Source: Chryseobacterium joostei
Lineage (GTDB): Bacteria > Bacteroidota > Bacteroidia > Flavobacteriales > Weeksellaceae
DNA length: 64,000 bases
NCBI RefSeq assembly: GCF_003815775.1
Contig: NZ_CP033926.1
Span: forward strand, 3,162,001-3,226,000
Direction of reading: 5' to 3'
In this document: positions 24,935-34,913 of the stretch, in pieces
Layout: every line of letters begins with the position of its first letter
Position numbering within the stretch: the stretch's first letter is position 1
The notes under the pieces: generated by a model
Database searches by the model: none
Seen by the model: only the letters and a program-made list of their open reading frames with translations
Told to the model about the DNA's origin: nothing
Position numbers and translations under genes: made by a program

Positions 24935-25498
24935 ATGAAATTACTTTTAGCATCACAATCACCAAGAAGAAAGGAACTTCTTTCCAGCCTTGGTTTTGAA
25001 TTTGAAGTTGTAAAAATTGACTGTGAGGAAATTCTTCCTGAATATATTAAAATAGAAGAAGCTGCCGCGTATTTATCTGAACTAAAAGCAGATGCATTCA
25101 GAGGCTTAACTAATGACGAAGTTCTACTAACCGCAGATACGGTAGTAGCCATTGATAATCAGGTTCTTGGAAAACCCAAGGATGAAGCAGATGCTTTCAA
25201 TATGCTTCGCAGCCTTTCAGGGAAAATCCATCAGGTGTATACCGGAATTACTATTAAAACTGCCAATAAAACCTTTACCGAAACGGATGTAGCAGATGTA
25301 ACACTGGATGACATTAGTGATGATGAAATAAACTATTACATTCAAAAGTACAAGCCTTTTGATAAAGCCGGCAGCTATGGCATTCAGGAATGGCTTGGAA
25401 TGGCAAAAATCAGTAAAATGACAGGAAGCTTTTACACCATTATGGGTCTTCCTACTCATCTTGTATATAAAATTTTGAAAGAAACCTCAATGATTTAA
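24935..25498 (+). CDS. maf: Maf family nucleotide pyrophosphatase
   Basis: This is a 187-residue Maf protein, a cytosolic dTTP/UTP or modified nucleotide pyrophosphatase. SQSPRRKELL (residues 7-16), LTADTVV and YGIQEWLG blocks match the family. It is the third gene in the operon with DUF2520 and kdsC. No feature distinguishes the YhdE from the YceF subfamily with certainty. The C-terminus is normal. Confidence 0.92.
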   Translation: MKLLLASQSPRRKELLSSLGFEFEVVKIDCEEILPEYIKIEEAAAYLSELKADAFRGLTNDEVLLTADTVVAIDNQVLGKPKDEADAFNMLRSLSGKIHQVYTGITIKTANKTFTETDVADVTLDDISDDEINYYIQKYKPFDKAGSYGIQEWLGMAKISKMTGSFYTIMGLPTHLVYKILKETSMI

Positions 25499-25645
25499 AA
25501 AGCTATGAGGTTCCTGACCCCGATAAAGATGAAATAAAATATTTCAGAAAGAAATATAAATATTATTCATTATAAAATTTTATTATTTTTACAAAATCAT
25601 CAAACTGCTGATAATAAAAAGCAAATTAGCGAGTTATATTGAATA

Positions 25646-28240
25646 ATGAAAAAGAATATATTGTTCCTTTTAGTAATCTGTCTCGTTGCTTCCTGTGCTA
25701 CCAAAACAAAAAAGCCGGAACAACGATCAAAACTATTAAAAGGATTTTCCACATATTACAATACTCTATTTAATGCCAAAGATGCATTGAACAGTGAGTT
25801 TACCGCCCGAGATAAAGGACATAAGGATAATTTTTATGCTCCCTATATTCCTATCCTTACTTTTGAAGATCAGCCTTTAGGAAGTGATCTTGGCCAATCA
25901 ACCGCTTTTGCTGAGAATTCCATGAAAATGGCTGAAGTAGCCAACAGATCTTCATCAAGAGGTAATTCGGGGCCACCTGCCATGCAGGGACCACCGGGAG
26001 GACCTGGCCAAAATAACCCTGATGAAAGTCAGAATAAGGGTGCTACGACATTAGAAATTGCTGAAGCTAAGGCTCTAAAAGCAATCAACAAATATTCTGT
26101 AACCCGAAACGGTGAAGAAAAAAACAAGCAGATTTTTGATGCCTATATGATTCTTGCACAGTCAAGAATTTATCAGAATAAGCCTCTACAGGCCATGGAT
26201 GCCCTCAATTATGTTTTCACTCATATGAAGGATGACAAAAGGGTTCCTTTGGCAAGAATTTATCAGGGAGTCGCTTATGATAAAGTCAAAGATTATCACA
26301 GAGCCCATGAAACTTTTGCCAAACTAAAGGGCGAGGATATTAGTAAAACTTATGCAAAGCTGTTAAGTATTTATTATGCTGAATCCCTTTTGGATGCTGG
26401 TAAAAAAGAAGAGGCATCCAAGGAACTTGATCTTGCTTTTGAACTGAATTCCAACAGAAAACTGAAAAGTAGAATTGCCTACCTGAGAGGTCAGGTTCTT
26501 GAAAACTTAGGTCAAAATGATAAGGCCAGAGAAAGTTATACTGCTGCCTACAAGTATTCCAGTGATTTTGAATTTGAAGTAAAATCTCAAATTGCCATTG
26601 CCAAGACTTTTAATGGTAAGGGAGATTATAATGGGGCTAAAAACTATCTGGAAGGAATCAGTAAAAAGGGAACTTATGGCTCCAGAAAGAACGAATTTTA
26701 CTATGCTTTGGGTCTAATGGCCAATAAAGCAGGAAAAAAAGACGAAGCACAGCAATTTTTCAGAAAATCTTTATTTGAAAAGGTTTCTGATCCACAAATC
26801 CGTGGGTTGGCTTATTATGAGATAGGGAAAAGCTATCTGGATAAGAATGACTATATCGGAGCCGGTAGTTATTATGATTCTGCACTTGCAGTAATGACTT
26901 ATGAGCCATCAAAAATCCTATTGAAGGATCAGTCTGAATACATCAAAAAGATCTCCAAAAACTACTACCTGATCAAGAAGAATGACAGTATTCTTTCTTT
27001 GGCTAAAATGGATGATGCACAGAAAACAGATTTTTTCTCAAAGCATATTGCAAAATTAAAGCTCAAGGAAGAAAAGGATGAACTAGAAAGAAAACGTGCT
27101 GAGAGAATTAAAGGCTTTGATACCGGAGATTATAACGCTAATTCAATTTTTGCCAATAATAATTCCAATGCTTTTGAGGATTTTGGGGTAACTACGAAAG
27201 GTTTTTATTTCAATAATACCGGAACTGTGAGTAAGGGAACATCTTCGTTTAAGCAGGTTTGGGGTGACAGAGCTCTTTCGGATAACTGGCGTTTCTCCAA
27301 AAAGATGGCTTCTATTGAGGATATGAAGAATGAAGCTCTTGGGGTAACTTCAGCTCCTAATCCAAGACGTTTTGAACCGAGCTATTATATTGAACAGATC
27401 CCTACTGACCAAGGCAAATTAAGCCAGTTAAAAAAGGACAGAGATACGGCTTCCTTAGGACTTGGTATCATGTATCAGAACTATTTTACCAATACTCCCC
27501 TAGCTACCAAAACTCTTTATGATCTTGTAGATGTAAAACCTGAAGAAAAGGTAATGCTCCAGGCGTTGTATGAGATATTTGCCATGAATTATGAGAAAAA
27601 TCCTCAGGCATCAGACAGGGCAAAACAAATTCTTTTGACTGATTATCCTTACACTTCCTATGCAGAGTTTGCAAGAAATCCTAAAAATGTTTCTTTCGTA
27701 AAATCAACGGAAGATGTTGAGAATGAATATAAAAGAGCATATGCACTTTATGAATTGGAAAAGTTTGGAGAAAGCAGACAAGTTATTGATCAGACTCTTC
27801 AAAAATTCCCAAAAGATGCATTGGTTCCAAAATTATATCTATTAAATGCTTTTAATGCAGGAAAATCCAGCGGAAAGGAGGTAATGATCCTTCAGCTTGA
27901 GCAGATCGCTTTAAACTACTCTAAAACTCCGGAAGGGATAAGAGCCAAGGAAATGCTTAACTACCTGAAAAGTGAACTAAGCTTCCAGGCTACTGACAAT
28001 AAAGGAAATCCTGTGTTGCAACAGCCAACCTCCCCTGTTCAATCTGGTAACCCGGTTAATGATTCCCAACAAATGATTAATCAAGGAGAAAAAAAACAAG
28101 GAGGGGTAAATAATTCGCAAAATTTCGAATTAACACCGCCTCAACAAAATACTCCCAATAATGTCCAACAGCAGAAAAATAGCATCGGAAGTCCAAATGG
28201 TACAGTAAAATCAAATGTCCCTCCGGGAGGACCACAATAA
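25646..28240 (+). CDS. porW: PorW/SprE-type TPR lipoprotein (type IX secretion)
   Basis: This 864-residue lipoprotein (lipobox LVASC) has tandem TPR-like helices from about residue 140 to 450 and again near 680-790, and a Gln/Asn/Pro-rich C-terminal tail. The opening (TKTKKPEQRSKLLKGFSTYYNTLFNAKDAL) is characteristic of SprE/PorW, a periplasmic lipoprotein needed for type IX secretion and gliding in Bacteroidota. It stands alone and ends in a terminator shared with tsaB. Its presence suggests a functional T9SS in the host; other Por genes are not in the window. Confidence 0.88.
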   Translation: MKKNILFLLVICLVASCATKTKKPEQRSKLLKGFSTYYNTLFNAKDALNSEFTARDKGHKDNFYAPYIPILTFEDQPLGSDLGQSTAFAENSMKMAEVANRSSSRGNSGPPAMQGPPGGPGQNNPDESQNKGATTLEIAEAKALKAINKYSVTRNGEEKNKQIFDAYMILAQSRIYQNKPLQAMDALNYVFTHMKDDKRVPLARIYQGVAYDKVKDYHRAHETFAKLKGEDISKTYAKLLSIYYAESLLDAGKKEEASKELDLAFELNSNRKLKSRIAYLRGQVLENLGQNDKARESYTAAYKYSSDFEFEVKSQIAIAKTFNGKGDYNGAKNYLEGISKKGTYGSRKNEFYYALGLMANKAGKKDEAQQFFRKSLFEKVSDPQIRGLAYYEIGKSYLDKNDYIGAGSYYDSALAVMTYEPSKILLKDQSEYIKKISKNYYLIKKNDSILSLAKMDDAQKTDFFSKHIAKLKLKEEKDELERKRAERIKGFDTGDYNANSIFANNNSNAFEDFGVTTKGFYFNNTGTVSKGTSSFKQVWGDRALSDNWRFSKKMASIEDMKNEALGVTSAPNPRRFEPSYYIEQIPTDQGKLSQLKKDRDTASLGLGIMYQNYFTNTPLATKTLYDLVDVKPEEKVMLQALYEIFAMNYEKNPQASDRAKQILLTDYPYTSYAEFARNPKNVSFVKSTEDVENEYKRAYALYELEKFGESRQVIDQTLQKFPKDALVPKLYLLNAFNAGKSSGKEVMILQLEQIALNYSKTPEGIRAKEMLNYLKSELSFQATDNKGNPVLQQPTSPVQSGNPVNDSQQMINQGEKKQGGVNNSQNFELTPPQQNTPNNVQQQKNSIGSPNGTVKSNVPPGGPQ

Positions 28241-28244
28241 AAAT

Positions 28245-28275
28245 AAAAAAGCGAAGATTTACTCTTCGCTTTTCT
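28245..28275. terminator. Bidirectional terminator, porW / tsaB
   Basis: AGCGAAGA (28250-28257) pairs with TCTTCGCT (28263-28270), flanked by A and T runs. It overlaps the 3' end of tsaB. Confidence 0.82.
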
Positions 28276-28939
28276 TTTTCTTTACCCCATGGAAATCCTT
28301 GAGATAGAAAGGCTCAAAATAAGCCATATCTTCAAACTCCTTGTTGTTTATCTTTTCCAGCGTCTTTTTGATAAGGTATTGTGCAGATGGATAGATATTC
28401 TCGTTAAAATCTGCATCAGGAAGATTTAAAATATCTTTAGCTTTCTTTGCTCCATCTCCTACAAATATTACTTTTTTATCCCTGAATTCTTCAAAAGAGG
28501 TCTCATCTAAGATTTTCGCCTCGGTAGCGGAGACTTCTTTTCCCGTAGAACCGTCATAAACGGCCGTATAAACCTCCATTCTCCTTGCATCAATCAAAGG
28601 CACTATAAAGTCATAGTTATGTCCTAAAAATGGCTCTATCATGCTTTCAAGAGAATTTATGGCAATAAAAGGAACTTTCAGTCCGTAGCAGAACCCCTTT
28701 GCAGAGGCTGCACCAATTCTAAGGCCTGTATAAGACCCTGGTCCTTTTCCCAGAGAAACGGCTTCAATGTCTTTAAGTGAAATTCCAGCCCCTTCCAATG
28801 CCCATTCTACATAGGTATGAAGACTTTCAGATTGTTTATAGTTTTCAGAAACCTCTTCGCAGAGACACAGTAGTTTATCGTCGTCGGATACAGCTACTGA
28901 ACAGTTTTTAGATGATGTTTCGAGATATAGGATTTTCAT
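28259..28939 (-). CDS. tsaB: tRNA t6A biosynthesis protein TsaB
   Basis: This is a 226-residue ASKHA-fold protein; with TsaD and TsaE it makes threonylcarbamoyladenosine at A37 of ANN-decoding tRNAs. LYLETSSKNCSVAVSD (3-18), SLGKGPGSYTGLRIG (62-76) and ALIDARRMEVYTAVY-like text are TsaB hallmarks. The C-terminal KKKKSEE is part of the terminator hairpin. A TAAATTTG -7 box (29000-29007) implies a 50-60 nt leader that contains a three-unit octamer repeat. Confidence 0.93.
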   Translation of the reverse strand: MKILYLETSSKNCSVAVSDDDKLLCLCEEVSENYKQSESLHTYVEWALEGAGISLKDIEAVSLGKGPGSYTGLRIGAASAKGFCYGLKVPFIAINSLESMIEPFLGHNYDFIVPLIDARRMEVYTAVYDGSTGKEVSATEAKILDETSFEEFRDKKVIFVGDGAKKAKDILNLPDADFNENIYPSAQYLIKKTLEKINNKEFEDMAYFEPFYLKDFHGVKKKKSEE

Positions 28940-28960
28940 TGTATCATTTTAAGCTAAACT

Positions 28961-28984
28961 GCAAAATTGCAAAATTGCAAAATC
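28961..28984. repeat. Three tandem octamers in the tsaB leader
   Basis: GCAAAATT occurs twice and GCAAAATC once, in tandem. It lies between the tsaB -7 box and start codon, so copy number could alter the leader length. Three units are too few to claim phase variation. Confidence 0.7.
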
Positions 28985-28999
28985 GCTTTTAATATTCTG

Positions 29000-29007
29000 C
29001 AAATTTA
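29000..29007 (-). promoter_or_regulatory. -7 box of tsaB promoter
   Basis: TAAATTTG on the minus strand, 60 bp upstream of the start codon. Confidence 0.4.
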
Positions 29008-29023
29008 CTCCATTATTTTGAGA

Positions 29024-29773
29024 CTACTTTCTATAGATTGTTCTTGGTTCAGCCTGTGCACTTGGATAAATAGTCATATCTGCAATAGTAACATGTTTTG
29101 GAGCATTTACACAATAAGCAATGGCATCTGCAATATCCTCAGCTTTCAGTGCATCATAGCCGGCATACACGTTAGCAGCCTTTTCATTATCTCCCTTGAA
29201 CCTGATTAATGAGAAATCTGTCTCAACTGCTCCCGGCTGAATATTGGTCACCTTGATTCCAAATTCGGTAAGTTCCAGTCTCATTCCTTCTGAAATAACA
29301 TCTACCGCTTTTTTGGTAGCACAATACACTACTCCATTGGCATAGGTTTGTCTTGCTGCTACAGAACTAATATTCACAATATGACCTAAATTTTTAGTTT
29401 TCATAGATGGAATGATCATTTTGGAAACATACAATAATCCTTTTACATTTCCATCGATCATAGAATCCCAGTCATCAGTCTTTCCTGAAGAGAGCGGATC
29501 AAGCCCATGAGCATTCCCTGCATTATTGATCAGAACATCAATGTCTTTCCATTCTTCAGGAAGAGAATTGATCGCGCTTTCAACCTCCTCAAGATTCCTT
29601 ACATCAAACCTTAAACTAAATATTTCGGTATATTGAGAAAGCTCAGTATCTAAAGATTTAAGTACTTCATCTCTTCTTCCGCAAATGATGATTCTGTTTC
29701 CTTGTTTTGCCAGAAGTTCTGCTGTGGATTTACCTATTCCGGAAGTGGCACCTGTGATTAATATTGTCTTCAT
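29024..29773 (-). CDS. SDR family oxidoreductase (YdfG-like)
   Basis: This is a 249-residue classical short-chain dehydrogenase. The cofactor loop TGATSGIGKST (residues 7-17), the NNAG block and the catalytic SSVA...YCATKKA tetrad are present. The sequence resembles YdfG-type NADP-dependent 3-hydroxy acid dehydrogenases (CGRR after the second strand favours NADP). It is monocistronic. Confidence 0.9.
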   Translation of the reverse strand: MKTILITGATSGIGKSTAELLAKQGNRIIICGRRDEVLKSLDTELSQYTEIFSLRFDVRNLEEVESAINSLPEEWKDIDVLINNAGNAHGLDPLSSGKTDDWDSMIDGNVKGLLYVSKMIIPSMKTKNLGHIVNISSVAARQTYANGVVYCATKKAVDVISEGMRLELTEFGIKVTNIQPGAVETDFSLIRFKGDNEKAANVYAGYDALKAEDIADAIAYCVNAPKHVTIADMTIYPSAQAEPRTIYRK

Positions 29774-29855
29774 AAAATTGTTTATTACATGTATGAATAT
29801 AGAACTTTACTCATGGTATGATATTGATACATTCACACATTATTTTATTGATTTA

Positions 29856-30227
29856 CTAATTTGCATCCAACGCCTGAAAAGCATCGGGTATATGGTCAAT
29901 AATTAAGTTTCTTTTTTCATCGGGAAGAACGGAGATAATATCAAATCTTACTTCGTTATCTTTATCAAATTCTTCCATATAGTGATTGGCTGCAGAAACA
30001 ATTGATTTGATCTTGGTTTTGGTAACAGCTTCCTGAGGCAGCATAAATGCGTCCGTAGATCTGGCCTTGACTTCAACAATGATTATTAAATCATTTTTTT
30101 CAGCAATAATATCAATCTCAGCTTTCTGAAACCTGAAATTTCTGGCTATAACTTTATAGCCACTTTTTTGAAGATAATCAGCAGCCATATCCTCTGCTAT
30201 TTTTCCAAAGTCATTATGATCAGCCAT
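29856..30227 (-). CDS. YraN family (UPF0102) protein
   Basis: This 123-residue protein has a restriction-endonuclease-like fold: G-x-x-AEDMAADYLQKSGY, then EIDIIAEKNDLIIIVEVKARS, with an E/D/EVK active-site-like set. The function is unproven; the fold suggests a nuclease. It is one of several leftward genes with gaps of 41 to 82 bp between 29 and 32 kb. Confidence 0.92.
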   Translation of the reverse strand: MADHNDFGKIAEDMAADYLQKSGYKVIARNFRFQKAEIDIIAEKNDLIIIVEVKARSTDAFMLPQEAVTKTKIKSIVSAANHYMEEFDKDNEVRFDIISVLPDEKRNLIIDHIPDAFQALDAN

Positions 30228-30268
30228 ATCTTTTATTTAAGTATATCAGAGTGGGAGAGTGCTACTAT

Positions 30269-31198
30269 CTAGAATTCAATCTTCACCTTAGTATGCACTT
30301 TCATCTTAACTTTTCCTCCGATAATAAGGGGTCTGTTGTCCTTTATGTGGCCATTTGGGAATGCTAATACTACAGGGAATTTATATTTTGAAATTCTCTC
30401 GGAGATCAGTTTATAGGCAAATTCGTCAAAGCTTTCTTCATAGCTTTTGTTCTCTTTTTCATCACCCATATTGGTCATTCCACCGATAATAAGTCCTTTG
30501 ATTTTTTTGAAGACACCCGCCAGCTCCAAGCTCATGATCATACGATCCAGCGCATAAAAGTTTTCTCCGATATCTTCAATGAACAAAATTTTATCTTTGA
30601 AGTCAAATGAGTATTTGGTTCCTAAAAGGGCGTAAACAAGAGCTAAATTCCCTCCAACCAATTCTCCCTCAATAATACCTTTTGTATTTAATTGATGAGA
30701 TTTTAGGCTATAATCAGGCGTTTTCCCTTTTAAAATATCAAAAATTAAATCATAGCTTTCTTCGGTAACTCCGAAGCTTGATGTTTTAATGGTCTGCCCA
30801 TGAATGGAGGCAAAACCTTTTTTCAATAGATAACTTTGGATAACAGTATTATCGGAATAACCGATATACCATTTTGGATTTTCTGTGAAATTTTTCAACT
30901 TCAGATGCTGAATGAGATGCTGGCATCCATAACCGCCTCTGGAAGCCCAGATTGCTCCAATTTCCTTATCATTTAAGGCCCAGTTGATATCTTTTATTCT
31001 TTCCTTTTCTGTTCCTGCATAATTGTAGCCGTTGGCAAATTTTGTGTAAAGATGTTCTCCTAAAACAGGTTCAAATCCTTTACTTTTAATCAATTTTATG
31101 CCCTTTTCAAGTTGAGAGGCATCTACGGCTCCGGCAGGGGAGATAACAGCTATTTTTGCCCCTTTTTTAAGAGGTTTTGGAAAGATTATTTTTTTCAT
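30269..31198 (-). CDS. LD-carboxypeptidase (S66 family)
   Basis: This 309-residue S66 peptidase would cleave the terminal D-Ala from muropeptide tetrapeptides in cell wall recycling. WASRGGYGCQHL and the nucleophile in YIGYSDNT fit the family, followed by the LFIEDIGENFYALDRM block. No signal peptide is present, so it is cytosolic. It overlaps the LysE-type transporter by 4 bp, so the two are translated together. Confidence 0.9.
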   Translation of the reverse strand: MKKIIFPKPLKKGAKIAVISPAGAVDASQLEKGIKLIKSKGFEPVLGEHLYTKFANGYNYAGTEKERIKDINWALNDKEIGAIWASRGGYGCQHLIQHLKLKNFTENPKWYIGYSDNTVIQSYLLKKGFASIHGQTIKTSSFGVTEESYDLIFDILKGKTPDYSLKSHQLNTKGIIEGELVGGNLALVYALLGTKYSFDFKDKILFIEDIGENFYALDRMIMSLELAGVFKKIKGLIIGGMTNMGDEKENKSYEESFDEFAYKLISERISKYKFPVVLAFPNGHIKDNRPLIIGGKVKMKVHTKVKIEF

Positions 31199-31881
31199 TT
31201 TGTTTTTTGATATTTTACTTCTTTTTTCTCTGCTTCTTCCAATTGTCTTTCAAACTGATTAAACTTCTTGAAGCTTTGTAGGAAAATAAAGAAACTGAAT
31301 ATAATAAGAATACAGCCAACAACTCTTCTGATCTGGTTGGCCAGTTTTTGTGTCAATTTATCGTGAAACTGCTTGGCGAGAAATATTTTAGCGAGGTCAA
31401 TAGAAAGATAGGTCGCTAGTACTATTCCTATGTATAAAATAAAACTGCTGGTGTCCGGATATTGATTCCTTACGGAAATTACCGTTACCAGCCAGAAAAG
31501 GATCACGCCAACATTTAAAAGATTAAAGAAAAAGCCATTAAAAAAGGTCTTAAAATAGTTTTGACCAATGATTCTTTCTTCACCAGGCATATGCATTTTG
31601 GTCTTTGTGACGAGCATTACAATACCATAAACAAAAATAAGTATGGAAGTAATTCTATAGAACCCGGGATGCTTGTCAATTAAAGTTACAATATCCGTAC
31701 TGGCATAATATGCAGCTACAATACATAATAAATCTGCAGTAATAACGCCAAGATCCAATGATAAGGCATGCTTTGGGCCTCTGGAGAAGCTGGTTTCTAT
31801 GAGCAGGAAGAAAATAGGTCCTATAAAAACCAGACTCAGCATGAATCCTAATATGACGGCAGATAGTACAAGTTCAAGCAT
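31195..31881 (-). CDS. LysE family transporter
   Basis: This 228-residue membrane protein has about six hydrophobic segments: MLELVLSAVILGFMLSLVFIGPIFF, ADLLCIVAAYYA, ITSILIFVYGIVMLV, a long Phe/Leu-rich stretch (residues ~110-135), FILYIGIVLATYLSI and VGCILIIFSFFIFLQSF. It belongs to the LysE/RhtB superfamily of small-molecule exporters. It is coupled to the downstream LD-carboxypeptidase gene. The substrate is unknown. Confidence 0.85.
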   Translation of the reverse strand: MLELVLSAVILGFMLSLVFIGPIFFLLIETSFSRGPKHALSLDLGVITADLLCIVAAYYASTDIVTLIDKHPGFYRITSILIFVYGIVMLVTKTKMHMPGEERIIGQNYFKTFFNGFFFNLLNVGVILFWLVTVISVRNQYPDTSSFILYIGIVLATYLSIDLAKIFLAKQFHDKLTQKLANQIRRVVGCILIIFSFFIFLQSFKKFNQFERQLEEAEKKEVKYQKTK

Positions 31882-32096
31882 TTAATATATTTTAAAATGA
31901 AAAAATTCATTCCGTTTTATACAAAGTTATACTTTATGATTTAATTATTCAATAAAGTTGTGATATATCAATTGTATTTGACACGAGTCGGGAAAAAGAT
32001 TTTTCTAAGAAAATAAGCTATAGATGGGAAATAGGGAAGTCACCAAAGTATACACAAGCAACTAAAAACTCACTTTTATGATTTTTAATAGGTCCT

Positions 32097-32134
32097 AAAA
32101 ATAAAAGAGATCATTCCTATTAGGGAACAATCTC
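32097..32134 (-). terminator. Terminator of rnr
   Basis: GAGATCATTCC (32107-32117) pairs with GGAACAATCTC (32124-32134) with two wobble pairs, followed on the minus strand by a T-rich run. Confidence 0.78.
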
Positions 32135-32163
32135 ATTTTATTGTTATATCTTGATTATTGATA

Positions 32164-34317
32164 CTAGTTAACCACCTTAAAGTCCAATTGCTTTTGAATC
32201 AAATTAGCCTTTACAACCTTAATTTGAACCTGATCTCCTAATTGATACCTATTTCCGTGTCTGTTTCCGTATACAGCATGGGTTTTTGCATCATACGTAT
32301 AAGAATCATCCACTAAGTCTCTTAATTTGATCAAACCTTCAGCACCATTTTCAGGAATTTCTACCCAGAATCCAAATTCAGCAACACCGGAAATTACTCC
32401 TGTGAAAGTTTCACCAAGATGTTTTTCCATAAATTTAACCTGCATATACTTAATGGAATCTCTCTCAGCATCTGCTGCCAGTCTTTCCATAGCACTACAA
32501 TGCTTAGCTTTTTCTTCCAATTCAGGCTTAGCCGGAGATTTCCCTCCATCCAGATAATGCTGAAGAAGACGATGTGCCAATAAATCCGGATAACGACGGA
32601 TAGGAGAGGTGAAGTGGCTATAGTACTCAAAACCTAACCCATAGTGACCTATTGGTTCTGTAGAATACACGGCTTTACTCATACTTCTCATCGCCAGTGT
32701 TTCAATCATATTTTCTTCGCCTTTTCCTTTTACATCATGAAGAAGTTTATTCAAAGATTCTGCAACTTTCTTGGTATTGGCAAGGTCCATTTTATATCCG
32801 AATGTGGAAACAAAGTCTCTTAAAGCTTCCAGTTTCGCTGGATCCGGATCATCGTGAACTCTATAAATAAATGTATTATTAGTGATCTCTCTTTTCTTTG
32901 TTAGGGATACAAACTCAGATACTTTTTTATTGGCTAAAAGCATAAATTCCTCGATCAGGTGATTGGAATCCTTGCTTATTTTAAAATAAACCCCAATTGG
33001 TTCATTATTTTCATCCAGATTGAATCTTACCTCGCTTCTGTCAAATGTAATTGCACCTTTTCTGATACGTTCATTACGCATGATCTTAGCAAGTTTATCA
33101 AGGGTATTGATTTCTTCAGCCAGATCTCCCTCACCAGTTTCAATACGCTCCTGAGCTTCCTCATAGGTAAATCTTCTGTCTGAGTGAATCACTGTTCTTC
33201 CAAACCATTGTTTTTGAATCTCAGCCTCATCATTCAATTCAAAAACTGCAGAGAATGTATATTTATCTTCGTTTGGACGAAGAGAGCAAACATCATTACT
33301 CAATACTTCCGGTAGCATGGGAACAACTCTGTCTACAAGGTAAACTGAAGTAGCTCTCTTATATGCTTCATCATCCAAGATCGTTCCCGGAACCACATAA
33401 TGAGATACATCGGCAATGTGAACACCAATTTCCCAGTTTCCGTTTTCTAGTTTTCTCATGGATAAGGCATCATCAAAGTCCTTCGCATCCTTAGGGTCAA
33501 TGGTAAATGTGCATATGTCACGCATATCCCAACGCTTTGCCACTTCATCATCAGTAATGCTTCTGTCAATCTTATCTGCATCAGCCTCTACCTCTGGTGG
33601 AAACTCATATGGTAAACCATATTCTGCAAGAATAGAGTGGATCTCTGTTTCATGTTCCCCCGGAGCACCCAATACCTGTAGGATTTCACCTTCAGGATTT
33701 TTATCTCCCGGTTTCCATTCCGTCATCTTCACAATTACCTTGTCTCCATCTTCAACATTATTGAACTTATCTTTTGGAATAAAGATATCTGTATTGATAG
33801 ATTTTTTATCACAAACTACAAACCCGAAATCCTTGTGAGCAACCTTTTGAAAAGTTCCTACAAACTCCGTTCTTGTTCTTTCCAAAACTTCCAAAACAGA
33901 GCCTTCCAATTTTTTTCCTTTATAATGATAAGTTATAATAAGAACCTTATCTCCCTGTAAAGCATCCTTTACATTTTTAGCGTGAATGAAGACGTCGTTT
34001 TCCATTCCCTCAACATTTACGTAAGCATTTCCGCTCTGGTTAAAATCAATAATCCCAGTTAATGTTCCTGCAATTTTCATGTTTACGATATACTTTCCTT
34101 TTTCCACTTCCTTGATCTTTTCAGAGCCCTGAAGTTTATGCAAAGCCTGGATCACAAGTTCTCTTTGTCTTGGATTCTTGTATTCTATTCCGTCCGAAAT
34201 CTGCTTATAATTATAAATTTTTGATGCATTTGCATTCATGAAACGTAGGATCAATCTTCCGATTTCCATGAGTTTCAAATCATTTTTATGACTTATATAT
34301 TTTCTTTTTTTTGACAT
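32164..34317 (-). CDS. rnr: Ribonuclease R
   Basis: This 717-residue 3'-5' exoribonuclease has cold-shock domains (~70-220), an RNB domain with the catalytic Asp cluster (FTIDPKDAKDFDDALSM, ~270-286) and a C-terminal S1 domain (GVISGVAEFGFWVEIPENGAEGLIKLRDL). It degrades structured RNA. Length is normal for Bacteroidota. The gene is preceded by a nearly 600-bp gap, so a long leader is possible. Confidence 0.96.
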   Translation of the reverse strand: MSKKRKYISHKNDLKLMEIGRLILRFMNANASKIYNYKQISDGIEYKNPRQRELVIQALHKLQGSEKIKEVEKGKYIVNMKIAGTLTGIIDFNQSGNAYVNVEGMENDVFIHAKNVKDALQGDKVLIITYHYKGKKLEGSVLEVLERTRTEFVGTFQKVAHKDFGFVVCDKKSINTDIFIPKDKFNNVEDGDKVIVKMTEWKPGDKNPEGEILQVLGAPGEHETEIHSILAEYGLPYEFPPEVEADADKIDRSITDDEVAKRWDMRDICTFTIDPKDAKDFDDALSMRKLENGNWEIGVHIADVSHYVVPGTILDDEAYKRATSVYLVDRVVPMLPEVLSNDVCSLRPNEDKYTFSAVFELNDEAEIQKQWFGRTVIHSDRRFTYEEAQERIETGEGDLAEEINTLDKLAKIMRNERIRKGAITFDRSEVRFNLDENNEPIGVYFKISKDSNHLIEEFMLLANKKVSEFVSLTKKREITNNTFIYRVHDDPDPAKLEALRDFVSTFGYKMDLANTKKVAESLNKLLHDVKGKGEENMIETLAMRSMSKAVYSTEPIGHYGLGFEYYSHFTSPIRRYPDLLAHRLLQHYLDGGKSPAKPELEEKAKHCSAMERLAADAERDSIKYMQVKFMEKHLGETFTGVISGVAEFGFWVEIPENGAEGLIKLRDLVDDSYTYDAKTHAVYGNRHGNRYQLGDQVQIKVVKANLIQKQLDFKVVN

Positions 34318-34913
34318 TTAATTTTCTTTTTTAATTCGTTTTTTACTTCCTCCCTAAGTCAGAAGCCAATCTTTTTTAAAGATTGAATTTAATATGAGAT
34401 AAGTTACCATCTCTATTGGTAAACATTTCAGTTACCCTCTTTCATTGATTATAAATCATGACCATATTCTGATCGAATATAAGTATTATCAATGGTAACT
34501 TTTCAATATTCTATTCTTTACTTAATATATAACATTTTCATATTTCAAATTCATCCATTCGGGTGAGCTTTGTTGTGAAAATGATTCTACACTTTTTTAA
34601 GAATTCTTCACTATTATTTAATAAGCCTGGAAACAGCAAGCCACAAAAAACAATACTACAGATATTCTTTTTTTCATCAAACCTTAATGTTTAATTCAAC
34701 CTTATTTTTCTAAATCTACTTAATAACGGAAGCTTTAGTTTTGTATAAATTTAATACAAATATCGAGAAGAAAAGAGAAAAACCTTCTATTTAATATGTT
34801 TTAATATTATAAAGGTTCTGGAGAAGAATAGAGTATAACTTCTATTGAACACTGCAAATGTACGAATAAAAAATAAATAAGGCCTGTAATTCAAATTACA
34901 AGCCCTAGTATAT
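34318..34913. other. Gene-free region between rnr and rpiB
   Basis: No coding frame or RNA gene was recognised. It holds a 10-bp inverted repeat AAGTTACCAT (34401-34410) / ATGGTAACTT (34492-34501) with a further GTTACC between the arms, a small hairpin CAATCTTT/AAAGATTG (34367-34385), a dyad TTTGTAT/ATACAAA (34740-34760) and a leftward TACATTTG -7 box (34855-34862). The -7 box could drive an rnr leader or a small RNA. Confidence 0.5.
34867..34904 (-). terminator. Terminator of rpiB
   Basis: GGCCTGTAAT (34881-34890) pairs with ATTACAAGCC (34895-34904) with one wobble pair, followed on the minus strand by TTATTTATTTTTT. Confidence 0.85.

Noticed and set aside
25471..25575. Coding-looking tail (KSYEVPDPDKDEIKYFRKKYKYYS) after maf
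   Set aside because: It has no start codon and follows a normal Maf C-terminus; it may be a remnant, but evidence is too thin to call a gene or a frameshift.
28961..28984. Phase-variable repeat in tsaB leader
   Set aside because: Only three octamers; no basis for slippage claims.
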